Assembly (NCBI GenBank): GCA_910588685.1
Contig: CAJUPX010000002.1
Span: forward strand, 71,612 to 135,611
Source of the DNA: an uncultured Christensenellaceae bacterium
Lineage (GTDB): Bacteria; Bacillota; Clostridia; Christensenellales; Borkfalkiaceae
Length of the DNA stretch: 64,000 bases
Direction of reading: 5' to 3'
Shown here: piece by piece, positions 33,840-48,800 of the stretch
Numbering within the stretch: the stretch's first letter is position 1
Layout of the letters: each line of letters opens with the position of its first letter
The notes under the pieces: generated by a model
Told to the model about the DNA's origin: nothing
Seen by the model: the letters and a program-made list of their open reading frames with translations, nothing else
The model's database searches: none
Program-made: the position numbers and the translations under genes

Positions 33840-36800
33840 TTATACGTTGTCGCCGAAGCCGTCGTCGTCACCCTGATAGATGATAGTCGTTTCGTTGACC
33901 GTCGTATTGTTAGTTGTAGCTTTGAGCTTTTTAAGCACTACAAGCAGTACCACAACAACGAGGATTACAAGCGCAGCCAAGCCGATAAGTACGCCTATAA
34001 GCCAACCGGGCACGCCGCCTCCCTTATTTTCGTCGTTATTACCGGGAGTAGTTGCGGGAGCTATGTAGATAATCTGCGTTGCCGATTTGCCTTCGTAGTT
34101 TACAGTGTACGTATAGTTGCCGCCTGCGGAAAGGTCGCCTGTAGGAGGTACTAAGTCATACTCGTCAGCCGTAAGCACTTTTGTTGAACCGTCGCTGTAA
34201 TGAGCGGTAACGGTGAGCATTGACTTAATTGTTGCCAAAGGCGTGGTGCCTGTTATTACAGTGCCATCGGCGGGTTGGTATGTTACCGTAATGCTTTCAA
34301 GAACAATCGTGTTAACGGTTATGTTAAACGTTGCCGTTTTGCTTGTATCGCTGTTGAGCGTTACGGTTACCGTGCTACCGTTGAGCGTAAGCGTGTAATC
34401 GTTTGCAGCTATATTTACTACTTCGCCGTTGTTATACTCGAGAGTTACCGTAAGCTTATTCTTGATACCGTTAATATCGTCGCCGTCGTAAATTTCGATT
34501 TCGCCGTCAACAACAACTTTCAGCTGACTTGTAAGAGCAGTTACGTTCACGTCGAACGAAGCTGTGTACTCTACGCCGTCAAGCGTGTAAGTAACCGTTA
34601 CGGTTGCCGTGCCCGCCTTAGAGAAGTCGCCCGAAACAGTGCAATCTTCAATTGCGATATTCTGACGCGATCCGTCGTTGTATATAAGCGTTGCGGTTAT
34701 GTAGCCGAGATAATCGTCAAGCGACTGGTTATCGAAGATTTCGCCTGCGCCGTCTGCGTCGAACTCAACCGTGAAGCTTTCGGGAGCTACGGGCGTTACC
34801 TCGAAGTCGTCAAACGTTACGGGAACGTTAACGGTCTGACCGTTGAGCGTAGTTGCGTAAGTCAGCGTGATTACGGGTTTACCGCCGTTTTCAGCTATGC
34901 TGAGGTCGCCGCTTATCGCAAAGCCCGTGCTGTCGGTTGCAAGCGATATAGGCTCGCTCGCTGTGCCGTCGTTGTAATGGATTACAACCGTGAAGTATTT
35001 AAGCAGATCCTGAACGTCGGTTGAAGAATAGATAGTTTCGGTAGGCTTGAAGTCTGCAACGGTAATCGAACGCGCATATCTCTCTGTAACTTCCAAAGTG
35101 AACTGAGCGGTTATGTTTTGGTCAGCTAAATACGTTACGGTTATCGTATATGTACCGCTGCCCGTAATGGAGTCATTGATGAGTTGAAGCTTAACGTCGC
35201 TTATGCTTAACGTACCGTTAGTACCGTTGCTGCACGTAGTAGTTAACGTGAGCTGACCGAACTTAGCCACAATTTCGTCAAGCGTTAAGCCGCTGATTTC
35301 GTCGCTGTAAATAGTCTTCTGCTGATACTCTGCGGTAAGTCCTGTTACGGTTACGGATTCGATTGTTACGGTTACGGGTTCTTTGCGTCCGCCGTAGTTT
35401 ACGTATATAACGTGCGTGCCGGATTTAAGCGTGCCGTCTTCGTTGAGCGCACCGTCCGCAGCGGTGAGAACGTAACCTGCAACTTCTACACTGTCTGTAC
35501 CGTAATTTGCTTTAACCGTAAGATACTGTCTGAAGTATTCAAGCGTAATGCTGTCTTCGTATACAACGGGTACCGTGTCAAGCTTGACGGTAAGGCTGTC
35601 GGGCGATACCGATTCAACGGTAACCACAACCTCGCAGCTCTGTCCCTCATATTCAACAGTAATAGTGCAATCCTGACCGGCTACGGGCTTGGTGAACGTT
35701 ATGTTGCAGTCCGCCGCCTTTATAACCTTGAACGTACCGTCGCTGTAGTATGCCGCTATCTTGAGATACGACTCGATTTCCGCCTTAGTGGAACCTTCGA
35801 ATATCTTGCCCGTAGGCGAGAACACAGCAGCTATTCTTACTACGCTGTTCTTAGTGATATTTACTTTAAACGTTTCGCTTGCGCCGTTATATTTTACTGT
35901 TACATCGTCGCTCGTTGCCAAATCGAATACAAGCGTGTAATCGCCGTTTGCAAGAAGCTCTCTCTGACCGTCGGTCATCTCCGCATAAACGGTTATCTGC
36001 GACTTGATATCGTCTTCGGTAGCATATTCGTAAACGTTAACGCCCGCCTCGGGAGTTTCAACAACTATTCCCTTGAACGTTGCCGCCTCGACGATTACGG
36101 TTATATAGCACTCATAGCCGCTTGCAGTATCCTTAACGAGAATTCTGTTAGCGCCGGTTACAAGCTCCGTACCGTTTACAAGCTGTAAGCTGTAATCGGT
36201 TATATTTCTTTCGGTGCCGTCCGCAAGAGTTGCCGTTACTGTGAGATGTGCTTTTACGTCGTCAAGCGTAGAGCCTGCGTAAATCTTAACCGAACCGTCT
36301 ATTTCAGCGGTTATTCCCGTAACTGCGGGTTCAACCACTTTAACCTTAACTTCGCCGTACTTACCTGCGTAAGTAATCATAAGCAGGTTGTCGCCGAGTT
36401 TGAGCGCGCCGCCCTGTACCGCTATTTCGTAGTTGCCCACTACCGCGGGTTCGGGGCTTATCAGCGTGCCGTCGGAATCCGTATAGCTGCTGAACAGCGC
36501 CGTTACTACTATCTGGTTTCTGAGAGTATCAAGGTCGGTGGTTTCGTATACGGTGTAATCAAGGAAGCCGTTGCTATCCTTTGCAAATTCAACAAGAATG
36601 TTTTCAACCGTATAGTTTTCTACCTGTACGCTGAACGATACAGCGGGAACTATCTGTTCGTATTCGGCGCCGCCTGCGGTGTATACTACGTAGATATCGC
36701 AAGCCGCTCCCTTTACAAGATTGAGTATCGAATCATAGCTGCCGCCCGTTTTCGTTCTCAAATCGTATTCGTTTGTATTAAGAATACGCGTAGTTCCGTC

Positions 36801-39800
36801 GGACAGGTAAGCCGTAACAGCTATCATTCCTTTGAGTTCGTTAACCGTGGAGGAAGGATATACGCTGTTGTAAGCCGTTCTTTCAACGCTTACAGACACA
36901 ACCTTTGCGCCGGTAATTCTTACGGAGAACACAGCCGTCTTGCCCTGGTATTCAACAACCACGTCGTTGAGTCCTGGTATAAGGTCGCCGGTGAGCGTAT
37001 ACTCGTCTGCCGCAAGCACCGTGCCTGTTTCGTCGCCGGTTACGTATGCCTTAACCGTAAGCATTGCTTTGAGTCCGTCAAGGTCCGTAGTGTATACAGG
37101 AAGTTCGTTGCCTTCGGTATCGGTCAGATATTTGAATTCCGCCGTAATCTTTTCAAGCGTTGCGGGAACGTTATCGCCGGTTTCGGGGTCTTTAACCGTT
37201 TCAACCGTTACCGTAAACGTTGCGGTTATGGAATTGTCCTTGTTGGACGTAACCGTAATTACGTTGCCTGCCGCAAGGTCGCCGGTAAGCGTGTAATCCG
37301 TTGTTATGCTGCTTGAACCGTCGGCATAGAACTCGGTGACTTCGATTATGCCTGCAAGCAACTCTATGGGCGTATTCAGGTAAATCTTCATATTGCCGAC
37401 TACCTGTACGGAAATACCCGTTACGTTGCGGCTTACGGCTGTCACCTTGAAGTTAGCGCGCTTGCCGTTGTAAACCGCGGTAAGGATATTGTCGCCTGCA
37501 TTAAGCGTTCCCTCCAAAGAGTACTCGCTGACTACTGCAGGGTCGGAACCGTCGTCATACGTTGCGGTTACGGTGAGGTATTTGCGGAGCGTTTCAATAT
37601 CGTCGCCCGCATAAACCGCCGTGCCTTCGGGCAGATTGAGTTCTGCCGTAAGCGAGATTATGGTTACGGGAACAACGTTTCCGTCTTCGTCCGTTCTGGA
37701 CTCTACGTATACGCTGAACGATACGGGGTCAAGTCCGCCGTACGTTACATATGCGGTTGCATTACCGTTTTTGTCGAGCGTAGTCAAATCTGCGTCAAGC
37801 GCGTAATCAGTGACTTCTCCGCTCGTACCGTCGTTATAGTAAGCCGTTACGGTGAGCAGCTCTCTCAGATCGTTTACGTCGGTCGTCGAGTAAACCTTGT
37901 GCGCGTTCTGTTTGAAATCAACTTTGAGCGCGGTTGCCTGTAATCCGGTTACATATACGTTAAACGAAGCCTGTAAGCCGTTGTACGCTACGTAAATTGT
38001 GCAATTGCCCTGGGTGAGCGTACCCGTAAGCGTGTAATCGTCGGGCGAAACAGCTTTTTCTGTGCCGTCGTCGAACATCGCGATTACGGTAAGTTTACTT
38101 ACGAGGTCTGAAAGCTCGTTGGAAGGATAGAACTCTGCGCCGTCCTGATTGAACGTTACTTTAATGCCTGTTATAAGCTTATCGGATACCGTAGCCTGGA
38201 ACGAAGCAACTACTTTGCCGTTGTAAAGAACGGAAATTTCGCAGTTCTTACCCTGTTCGAGCTTGCCCGAAAGCGTGTATTCGTCTGCATCGAGCACGCG
38301 CACGCTGCCGTCGCTGAACGTTGCTTTGACCTCGAGCATATCTTTGAGCGAGTTCAAAGGCGTGGACTGGTAAATTTCGGAATCGGGACGGAAGCTGATT
38401 TCCGCGCTTACAAACTCTACCTTCTGAACGTTTACTGAGAACGTATCGGTCAGACCGTTATAACTTACGGTCAGCCAGGAGATACCCTCTTTAATTTCGC
38501 CGGTGAGCTCGTAATCGGTGATAACTTCGCCGTTTGCCGCCGATTGTGTATAAGCCTTAACTTCTATTATGTTGCGGATATCGTCGAGAGTTGAGCTCGT
38601 GTAAATTACCGCGTTTGCGTCTGTAATTACAGTTTCGATTCTTTCAAGAGCTTCCGCCTCAACATTTACGAAGAATACAGCCGTTTGTTTGAGGTAGGTT
38701 ACGGTAATTTCCGAAGCCGTACCCGCGGTAAGAATACCCGAAAGCGTGTAATCGTCTGCGCCGAGAACTGTTTCGGTACCGTCTGCGTAAATTGCCGTTA
38801 CGGTAAGGCAGTTCTTTAAGCCGTTGAGAGGCATTGTGCCGTAAACCTTGCCAGAAGGCGCATAAGCGGCCTTGATACCTACAAGTGAATTATCTATTAC
38901 CGTTACTTCAAAATCAGCAGTCTTGCCGTTGTAGCTTGCCGTGATTACCGAAACGCCTGCGTGGAGCGTACCCGAAAGCGTGTAATCTGCAATTTCGGTA
39001 CCGTTCTTGTCTTCGCCGACGAACGCCAGCACCGTAAGGTAGCTGCGGAGCTCGTCAAGACTCGATGTTTCGTAAATCTTATAGCCTTCCTTTATTTCCG
39101 CAGTAATCTTTGTAAGAGTTGCGGGAACAGGTTTACCGGTTTCGGGGTCTATTACGGGTTTGCCGTTTTCGTCCGTTTCAACCTCTACCTTTACAAGGAA
39201 TTTTGCGCTTATGTCCGCGTCGGTCACAAGAGTAACAGTTACGGTTGCATATCCGTTAGCGTCGAGGTCGGACAAATCGCCCGAAAGCGTGTAATCGGTT
39301 ATGTATGCGCTAGAACCGTCGGTATAGTATGCGGTTACGGTTAAGCCGTCCGCAAGCTCGTTTACGGGTTTGCTTGCGTATACTTTGGAATAGCCTGCGT
39401 CGTAAATAGCCGTTATGCTGCTTACTGCAACAGCGGATACTTCAACCTCGAAGGTATCGGTTACGCCGTTGTACTGTACGGTTATTACAGACTTGCCTAC
39501 CATCAGTTTACCGATAAGCTCGTAATCCGAAACTACGGTGCCCTCGGTATCGCTGCCGAAGAACGCTTCTACTTTGAGATAGCCGCGCAGCTCTTTAAGC
39601 TCCGTGCTCGTATAGAACTTAGGCACGTTGTCGGCAAGAGTCGCCTTAATGCTTGTAATGACTACGGGTTTTACAACCGTTTCGCCGGTATCGGGATCAA
39701 CTACCGTTTCGTGCTCTACAAGTACCTTTACGATTGCGGGAGTAAGGTTATAATCTCCGCTGTAAAGAATATTTATTGTAGCAAATCCGTTTTCGTCGAG

Positions 39801-42800
39801 TACCGACAAATCACCGGTAATTACGTAATCCTGCGTTTCGGCTTCGGTGCCGTCGGCGTAGGTTACTTTTACAGTGAGCATAGGTCTGAGCGCGTCGAAA
39901 GGCGTTACGCTGTAAACCTTGCTTGTTCTGTTGATTGACGCAGTTATGGCAACTACTTCGTTAGCCGTTACATTAACTGTGAACTTAGCCGTTCTGCCGC
40001 CGTAATTTACCGTTACGGTAGCCGTGCCTGCGAGAAGCTCACCGGAAAGCTCGTAATCGGTTACCTTTATCTTGTTACCGTCGGAAAGCTCTGCGGTTAC
40101 GGTGAGATAACCTTTAAGCGTGTCGAGCGATGCGCCCGCATAGATAACCGTGCCGTTCTGCCTGAAGTCTGCAACAAGGTCGGTAATTTCAACGGGTTTA
40201 ACGGGCTCTACGGGTTCGCCGGTTACGGGATCCTTTTCAAGCTCGATAAGAACTTTTATAGTCTTGCTTACGTTCTTATAAGTTACCGTTACGGTTGCGT
40301 AACCGTTTGAATCAACTGCGGACAGATTGCCCGAAAGCGTGTAATCGGTCACTACCTCGTCAACTCCGTTGGTGTAGTGAGCGACAACCTTAATCATACT
40401 TCTGAGAGTTTCTAAACCGGTTGTGCTGTAAATCTTTGTATTGCCCTGCGAGAAAGTTACCGTAAGACCTGCGCCTTCCACGTCGCCCTCGTCGGGGATA
40501 AGTCCGGGTGCGGTTACGGGAACGCGTACCGTGTCGGTAAGTCCGCCGTATTTAACGGTGATTACCGATACGCCCTCTTCGAGCGTGCCGTGAAGAGTAT
40601 AGCCGGAAACTTCGGTATCGGGAGCGTTGTTGAAATGCGCGGTAACAGTTAAGTAGCCTTTGAGCGTTTCAAGGTCGTCGCCCTCGTATACGGTGTGTCC
40701 CTCTTCTTTATACACCGCGGTAATTCCGGTGAAGTCTGCCGCTTCAACGTCGCCGGACGGGTTCATTACCGTTTCAAGCTGTACGGTGAACGTTGCGGTG
40801 TGAGCCGTGCCGTCGTCGTAAGTAACGGTTACCGTAAGCAGAGTGCCGTCCGCGCTGTATACGCCGGTAAGGTCGTATACAGTAACTGTTTCGGACGAAC
40901 CGTCGTCGTATTCAGCTATTACCGTGAGATAATTTTTAAGTTCGGCAAGCGGAGTGCTCTTGTAAATCTTCGCGCTGCCCTTTGCAAAGTCTACGCGGAG
41001 ATTAGCAAACGATTTGCCGGTTACGTTAACTTCAAACTGCGCAACCGCGCCGTTGTAGTTAACCGCAATAATGCTCTTGCCTGCTACAAGCTCGCCGGAA
41101 AGCGTGTAATCGCTTACCTCCTCCGTACGTTCGCTGCCGTTCTCGTTGAACGTAGCGACTACCTTTAAGAGATTGCGTAAAGTTTCAAGACCGGTATTCG
41201 TGTAGATTACCGCGCTGCCCTGGGTAAAGATTGCCTCTATACCCTTAACGGTTACAAGCACCTTATCGCCTGTATCGGGATCGGTTACCGTTTCAACAAG
41301 CACGTTGATGTACGCGGAAATTCCGCCGTATATAACTTCAACCGTTACGTAACCGGTATTCTTGTCGATATCCGCAAGATTGCCGCTGAGTATATAGTCG
41401 GTTACAATTTTGCTCGTACCGTCGTTATAGTAAGCGGTGACAACCATATCGTTTTTAAGGCTGTCGATAGGCGTTGTGCCGTAAACGCGCGAGTTCTGCT
41501 CGTAAGCAACGGTGATACTGTCAAGCTCAACCGCAAGCACGGGTATTTCTATTACATACTCGAAGCCGTTGTACTTAACGGTAATCTGCGACGTGCCCGC
41601 GCTGAGCGTACCCGAAAGCGTGTAGCCGGTTACTTCTTCAACCGTCTTGTTGGTGTATGTTGCGGTTACAGTTAAGTATCTTGCAAGCTCGTCAAGCGAC
41701 GTTGAGGTATAAACCGTAACGTTTTGAGCAAGCTCTGCGTGAATGCTCTCTATTACCGCGCCCTGTACGGGAGCGTTTTCTACGGGAACGGTTATAGTTG
41801 CAACCGCACTGCCGCCGATTATTACGGAAAGAGTTGCTTTTCCGTCTTCATCGAGATTGAGCAGGCTGCCGCTGAGCTCGTAATCGTCCGCCGTAAGAAC
41901 GGTCCAGTCGCTGCCGTCTTTATAATAAACTTTAACTACAAGCAGAGTTTTTACATAATCCAGGCTGGAATTGCTGTAAATCTTGCTGTCTTTCTTCAAA
42001 GCTACATAGTAGCCGTTTTTACCGTCAGCTATTACGTCGTCGCCCTCGTCGGGTTCGGGTAACGTCGTTCCTTCGGGAGGAGTTACTATCTCGCGTTTTT
42101 CAACGGTAACGTCAACCGTTGCAACCTTGCCGTTATATACTACGTTGAGAGTATACGCGCCTGCAACAAGTTTGCCGTTTTCGTCAATCATTCCCTCGGG
42201 AATTACTACCGAGTAATTGGGCGAAACAACTGCGGTGTCTACGCCGTCGCAGGTTTCGGTTACGGTTACGTTAAGGAGCGCTTTTACGTCGTCCTCTGTA
42301 ACTGCCGAGCCCTCGTAAAGCTTAGCGCCGTCATTGAGCGCCGCGGTTACAGTAACGGTAACAGGTTTGTCGTCGCCGTCTACATTCTGAGTTTTAACTT
42401 TTAATACAACAGCGTTTGAATCAATGCCGTTAACCGTTGCAACCGCCGATAAGGTATTTTCACCGTTGGTAAGTGCAAGCGTGTAATCGGTTATAACTTC
42501 GGACGTGCCGTCGCTGTAGTACACGGTTACGGTGGACAGAGCTTTTATGTCTGCATCGGTAACGTTTGCGTAAACTTCTTCAAGGTCTGTTTTAAGTTCA
42601 ACCTTAACTATTTCTACGTTTACCGCAGGGTCGTCTTTGTCGAGAACGGTTATTTCAAACGTATCGGTGCACCCCATATACGTTACGGTAATAACGGAAG
42701 TTCCCAACCTGACGTCGCCCGAAAGCGTGTAACCTTCGGTAACTTTTTCCGTTCCGTAGTTGTAATTTGCGGTTATATCGAGAGTAATTTTGCCGTTTGC

Positions 42801-45800
42801 GATAAGCGAATTGATACCGTCGATAGTCGTATCGGTGGTAAATACAACACCCTCCGCAACGGTTGCGTTAACCGTGATGCTTTCGAGTACGGGAACAGCC
42901 TGTTCAGCCTCTTTAACGGTTACGGTAATGTATACGTATACGGTATCTTTACCGTTGCTGTAGCTTACCTTAATCTTATTTACCGCGCCGTCGATTACAC
43001 CTTCGAGAGCGTAATCGTCAACAACTACGCCGTCGCTGTTGCCGTCGTTGTAGTAAACCTTTACGGTGAGCAGAGCTCTTAAATCCTCGATACTGTATCC
43101 GAGGGACGAAAGCTCGAGCGTAGCCTTGCCGCTGTCCGTAAATACTGCGGTAATGCCGTATTTGTTATTTTCCGGATTTACAGGGTCGGGCTCGTGGTCT
43201 CCGGGAGCATCAATATCAACATTAAAATCTGCTTCTTTAACGTTAAGCTCGATAACAGCAGTTGCGCCGTTATAAGATACTTCCGCGCCGTCCGCCAACT
43301 TTTCACCTGCAAGAGCAAGCGTATAATCGCCGTCGGTAAGCACGTCAAGCGTATCCAAAGGTTCGCGGCCTACTTCCGCCTTAAACGTGTAGGTATAAAC
43401 TGCGTAAACCTTAAGCGTACCCGCGGACTTAACGTCGTCTATAGTGTTCGTATCGTACAGGTCTTTGGTCTGCTCGTAAGAAGCCTTAATACCCTTGAAT
43501 ACAACGCTTTCTACGTCTTCAACCTTGATATCTTCGCCCGTTCCGGGTGTAGGATCGGGATTTTCGGGGTCTGTATCGGGAATAATAGGAATTACTTCGC
43601 TGCCGTCCCCGCCCGTTCCAGTTATAATTACGGTCGCGGTAAACGTAGCCGTCTTTGTTACATCGGCATTGAGCGTCACCGTTACGGTGTAGCTGCCGCT
43701 TACAAAACCGTTATCAGCTGTGTAATCTCCGCCGCAGCTTAATGTATAATCGCCGGATTCAAGTATTTTCTCGGTTCCGTCGGTGTAAAGCGCGGTTACT
43801 TTAAGCGAAGTTATATCTTCAAGCTTAGCGCCTTTAAGTACTTTAACGGTGGAAAGGTTAACTTTGATATTGCTTACAATTGCGTTTGCAATAATTACGT
43901 CAACGGTCGTTGTTTTGTTGAGCGCGTTTACGGTTAAAGTATTTACTCCCGCGATTATATTTGCGTCTGCAATCGTAAAATCGTCAGCCGCTACGGATAC
44001 CGTTTTAACTGTACTTCCGTCGTGCTTATAAACCGCGTTTACCGTGATATGCTCTTTGATTTCGTCGAGAGTTGCGTTAGCGTAAAGCGTTGCGCCGTCG
44101 AACGTTGCCTCAAGCTCGAACTCTTCGGCAGGTACTTCACCGCCGCCGTCGGGCAATTCCACCGTGGTTTTAACGTCTACAGTGAACGTTGCGGTCTTGC
44201 CGAGATACGTTACGGTTAACGTAGCTTTGCCGTTTACGGTTTTAATGAGGTCGCCCGAAACTTCGTATCCGGTAATATTCTCATTTATCGAACCGTCGTT
44301 ATAGTACGCCGTTACGGTAAGAGTACCGTTTTCAAGCACGTAATCCTTGGTGTTTGCCGTATAGAACTCCGCACCGGCATTTGCCGTATAGCTTGCCGTA
44401 ATGCCGAGCAATTCTACAAGTACGGGATTATCGGGGTCAGGCTCTACCGGCGTATTGTTTACGTTGACGGTAAGGGTAGCCGTATTGCCCTGATAGGTCA
44501 CGGTAAGGGTAGCCGTACCGCTTACTGCGGTCAGCAGGTTGCCGGTAAGATTGAAATCGGTAACTTCAACGGTTGCGCCGGACTTTAACGTTGCCTTAAC
44601 CGTTATAAGATTTTTAAGGAAACCGACGTCGGTATTTACGTATACGGTAGGAACTTCTCCGTCGGTCCACTCCGCCGTAATCGACGTAACGGTATCTTCT
44701 TCAGCTTTTACGGCGAATTTTGTTTCAAAACCGTATACGCTGATAGTTGCAAATCCGTTTTCGTAGTTTACGAACGTGTATTCGGTTACGTTCTCTTCCT
44801 TGCTTCCGTCGCTGTAATTTACGGTTATATCAAGCGTGATACTGCCGTTTTCGAGCAGCTGTTTGAAATCGTCGGAAGAAGTTGTAGGATAAATAACAGT
44901 TCCGCCCGCTACCGTAGCCGCAACCTTGACGCTCGTAATAGATACGGGCTGTAAAGGCAGCTGCGCGTACGAAACGGTAAACGTATCGGTAAACGTTCTG
45001 TAAGTTACGATTATCGTGTTGTCTTTTGCCGCGTCTTTTTCAAGTCCGTAATCCTCGGCGGAAAGAACCGAAGTTGTACCGTCGTTATAGTTTACGGTGA
45101 CGACAAGCATATCCTTGAGGTCTTCAAGAGCCGTGCTCTCGTAAACGTCGCGGTTCTGCGTGAATACAGCCGATATACCTGTTACGGTAACTTTTTCAGC
45201 GGTTACGTTAAGAATAGCCGTCTGACCGTTGTAGCTTACCTCTATTGTGTTGTTGCCTGCAATAAGCTTACCTGCGGTGAGCGAGTATTTGGTTATAATC
45301 TCGCCCGCTGCCGCGGTGTTATTGTTGTAGAACGCCTTAACGGTTATGTAGCCGCGCAGAGCTTCTATATCGGTGCCTGCGTAGAACGTAGGAAGCGATT
45401 CGGCAAGTTCTGCCGTGATGCTCGTAAGTATTACCGCGGTTTCAACTGTTACGTTAAATTTATCTTCCTTGCCGCCGTAGCTTACCGTAATTTCAGCAAC
45501 GCCGTTTACGGGCGAAGCAAGGCTGCCGGTCAAGCCGTATTCGCCGGCTTCGAGTATTCTCTCGGTGCCGTCGTCGTACTTAGCGGTAACTACGAGCATA
45601 TCTTTAAGGTCTAAGAGGTTGGTGCTCGTGTAAACCTTGTTGTAGCTCTGGTTGAAGTCTGCAACGATACCCGTAAGAGTTGCGGGAACCACGTTTACGG
45701 TGAACGAAGCTTCTTTGCCTTGGTAATGAACGGTTATATTAGTCGTGGGAGATTCAACGTTGAGCGTTCCGGTAAGCGTATAGTCGTTAACTACCGTGCC

Positions 45801-48800
45801 CTCGCCGCCGTTGACGTACGCCTTAACGGTGATGTAGCCGCGGAGCACTTCAATGCTCATCGAGGGATACAGCGTAATTATATCTTCCGCAACGTCTACT
45901 GTAATTCTGTCTATTACCACGGGTACAGCGGGCTCGTCGGGATTTTGCGCAGGGGTGGATTCCACATACACCTTAAATGCCGCGGTTTTGTCGCTGCCGA
46001 TTGCCTTTACGGTTACGGTTGCGTAGCCGTTTTTGTCAAGCGAGGACAAATCGCCCGAAAGCGTGTAATCTTCGGTTGCCGAAATGCTGCCGTCGGTGTA
46101 CCTAACCGTTACGACAAGCATATTTCTGAGAGCCGAAAGACCCGTTGTGGAGTAAACTTTTGCCGTCTGGTTGAAGTTTGCCGTAATTTCGTCCACCGTT
46201 ATGCCGGTAACGTTTACGGAAATGTTTGCGGTTTTGCCGTTGTAGCTTACCGTTATTATGCTTACGGAGTCCTTAAGCTCGCCGGAAAGCGTATAGCCCG
46301 TTACAACCTCGTCTGCCGCGCCGCTGAAATGAGCGGTGACTTTGAGGTATCCGCGGAGCAAGTCAAGACTGCTTCCCGCATAAATTATGCCTTGCTGATT
46401 GAACTCCGCCGTAATTCCGGTAATAGCAACGGGAACGTCGGGATTATCGGGGTCGCCGGTAGAAGCCTTTTCTATACTTATCTCAAACGCCTGCGTTTTG
46501 CCGCCGTAAACAACCGTTACGGTTTCAAGGTCGCTTGCGTCGCGGGTTAACAGATACTCGTCTGCTTTAAGGGTAACTCTGTTGCCGTTATTGTAAACCG
46601 CAACTACGTCGAGCATAGGTTTAAGGTCGTCGAGCGGGGTTTCGGCATAAATCTTTGTACTGCCCTGCGTGAATATTACGGACAGCGATTCAAGCTCAAC
46701 TTTGCCGACTGTTACCGCAACGGTATCGCTCATACCGCCGTAGGTTACGGTGAGATGCGAAACGCCCGCAACTATTTCGCCTTCGAGCGAATAGCCGGAA
46801 ATCTGCTCTTCAACGCCGTTGCTGTACGCTACGGTAACGATAATGAGTCTTCTTATACTGTCGAGAGTATCGCCCTCGTAAACCTTGTCGTTTTCGGTCT
46901 GGTTCAGCTGAGCGGTTACGGATACAATTTTAACCGCTTCAACATATACCGCATACTCGCCTACAGTCGTATTATTATAGGTAAGCGTAAGCGTGCAGGT
47001 TTTGCCCGCTTCGAGTTTGCCGCTGAGAGTGAAGTTTTCAATAGCTTCGGTGCTGCCGTCGGTATAAACCGCGGTAACCTTAAACATTGATTTGAGGTCG
47101 CTGAGGTGCGTGCTCTCGTAAACTTTGCCGCTCTGTGCAAACTTAACGTCTATTCTGGAAATTTCTACTGCGAGTACCTTTACCGCTACGGTCGTGCTGA
47201 TACCGTTATACGAAACGGTAAGCCAGCTCGTACCTGCCGAAAGCGTGCCCGAAAGCGTGTAATCGAGCGTTTCAGAGCTTGTTACTTCTCCGGTAATATT
47301 GTTGCGGTAGTTGACAGTAACAACTAAAACGTTTCTTACGTCGTCAAGCTTGCTCGTAGGATAGATAGCCGTTGTGCCCTTGACTTCGGCGTTAACCGAA
47401 TCAATTACTACCTCTTCGTCGATTTTTACGGTGAACGTAGCCGTATGTCCCTGATAGGTTACTGTTACAACGTCCGTAATGTCGCCGGAAAGCTGGTAAT
47501 CGGTTACAACAGCTGTAGAACCGTCGTTAAAGTGCGCGGTTACGGTAAGCAGCTGGCGCAAATCGTCCAGAGGCGTGGAAGCATAGATTTTTGTGCTGCC
47601 CTGTATAAACAGAACGGTTATCGCGCTGTCGGGAGCTTCGGGATTATCGGGGTCGGGTACGGGTTGGAGCGCAACCTCGCTTACAACTACCTCGAACGTA
47701 GCCGTTTTGCCGCTGTAGCTTACGGTAAGCACGGAAGTGCCGACGTTGAGGCTGCCTTGGATTACGTAGTTGTCAACTTCCTTGCTCTCTCCGTTGGACA
47801 TATTTGCCGTTACGGTGAGGTAAGCGCGCAAATCGTCAATCGAAGTAGAGGTGTAAATCTTGTCTTCGCCCTGACTGAACACTGCATTTATACTGTTGAG
47901 CGATACAGGAATTATAGGCGGAGCGGGATTGTCGGGGTCGGTAAGTCCCGTTACAACCGATACGTTGAACGTTGCCTGCTTGGAGTTATCGATATTAAGT
48001 GTTACGGTCACTTCTGCAACGCCGTTTGTGAGTTGTGTAAGATCGCCAGAAAGCGTGTACTCGTGACTGTCAAGCACGCGGGTAGAGTTACCGCTGAGCG
48101 CCGCCGTAACGGTAAGCCCCGAACGGAGCTCGTCAAGCGAGGTATTTGCGTAAATATCGCCTACCTGCGAGAACTCTGCATAAATTGCAACTATGTTTGC
48201 GTCTTTAACGTCGATTGCAACCGACGCGGAAAGTCCGCCGTAAGTTACGGTTATAACCGAAGTACCCGCAACGAGTTCGCCGCTGATTTCATAATCGGAA
48301 ACGTCGATAGATTCGCCGTTGGAAAGATATGCCGTTACGGTTATGATACCGCGTACGTCCTCGAGCTTGCTTGTGGTGTAAATGCTTGTTTTATTGTCTA
48401 CAATCTTAGCTTCGAGGTTGGTAATGGATACGGGAACGTCGGTGGTCATTTCAACCGTTACGGTGAAGCTGTCTCTGAACTCATCATCGCCCTGCGTAAC
48501 TACTACTGTTATTACGGATACCGCCGCGTTAAGCGTGCCCTCAAAAGTATATTCATCGGGCTCGAGTACTCTTTCAACGCCGTCGGAATAAGTTGCATAT
48601 ACGGTAAGCGTGCTGAGGTCTTTAAGCGGCGTGTTGCCGTAAACCTTGCCGTCCTGTACAAAGCTTGCTCTGATGCCGGTAATTTCAAGCTTTTCAACGT
48701 CGAGAACATCTACGGTAAGAACTTCGCTTGTCTTTTCGCCGTTTGCGGAAACAACCTTAAACGAGAGCTCACCCTCGGTAAACGTTGCGGGAAGCATTGA

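Noticed and set aside
47445..48800. 451-codon plus-strand open frame, and many similar ones between 34 kb and 63 kb (for example 55419-56507 and 36246-37316)
   Set aside because: They lie antisense to the giant gene, have no ribosome site, and show the Tyr/Asn/Arg/Val-rich composition expected from reading repetitive Ig-domain codons backwards.
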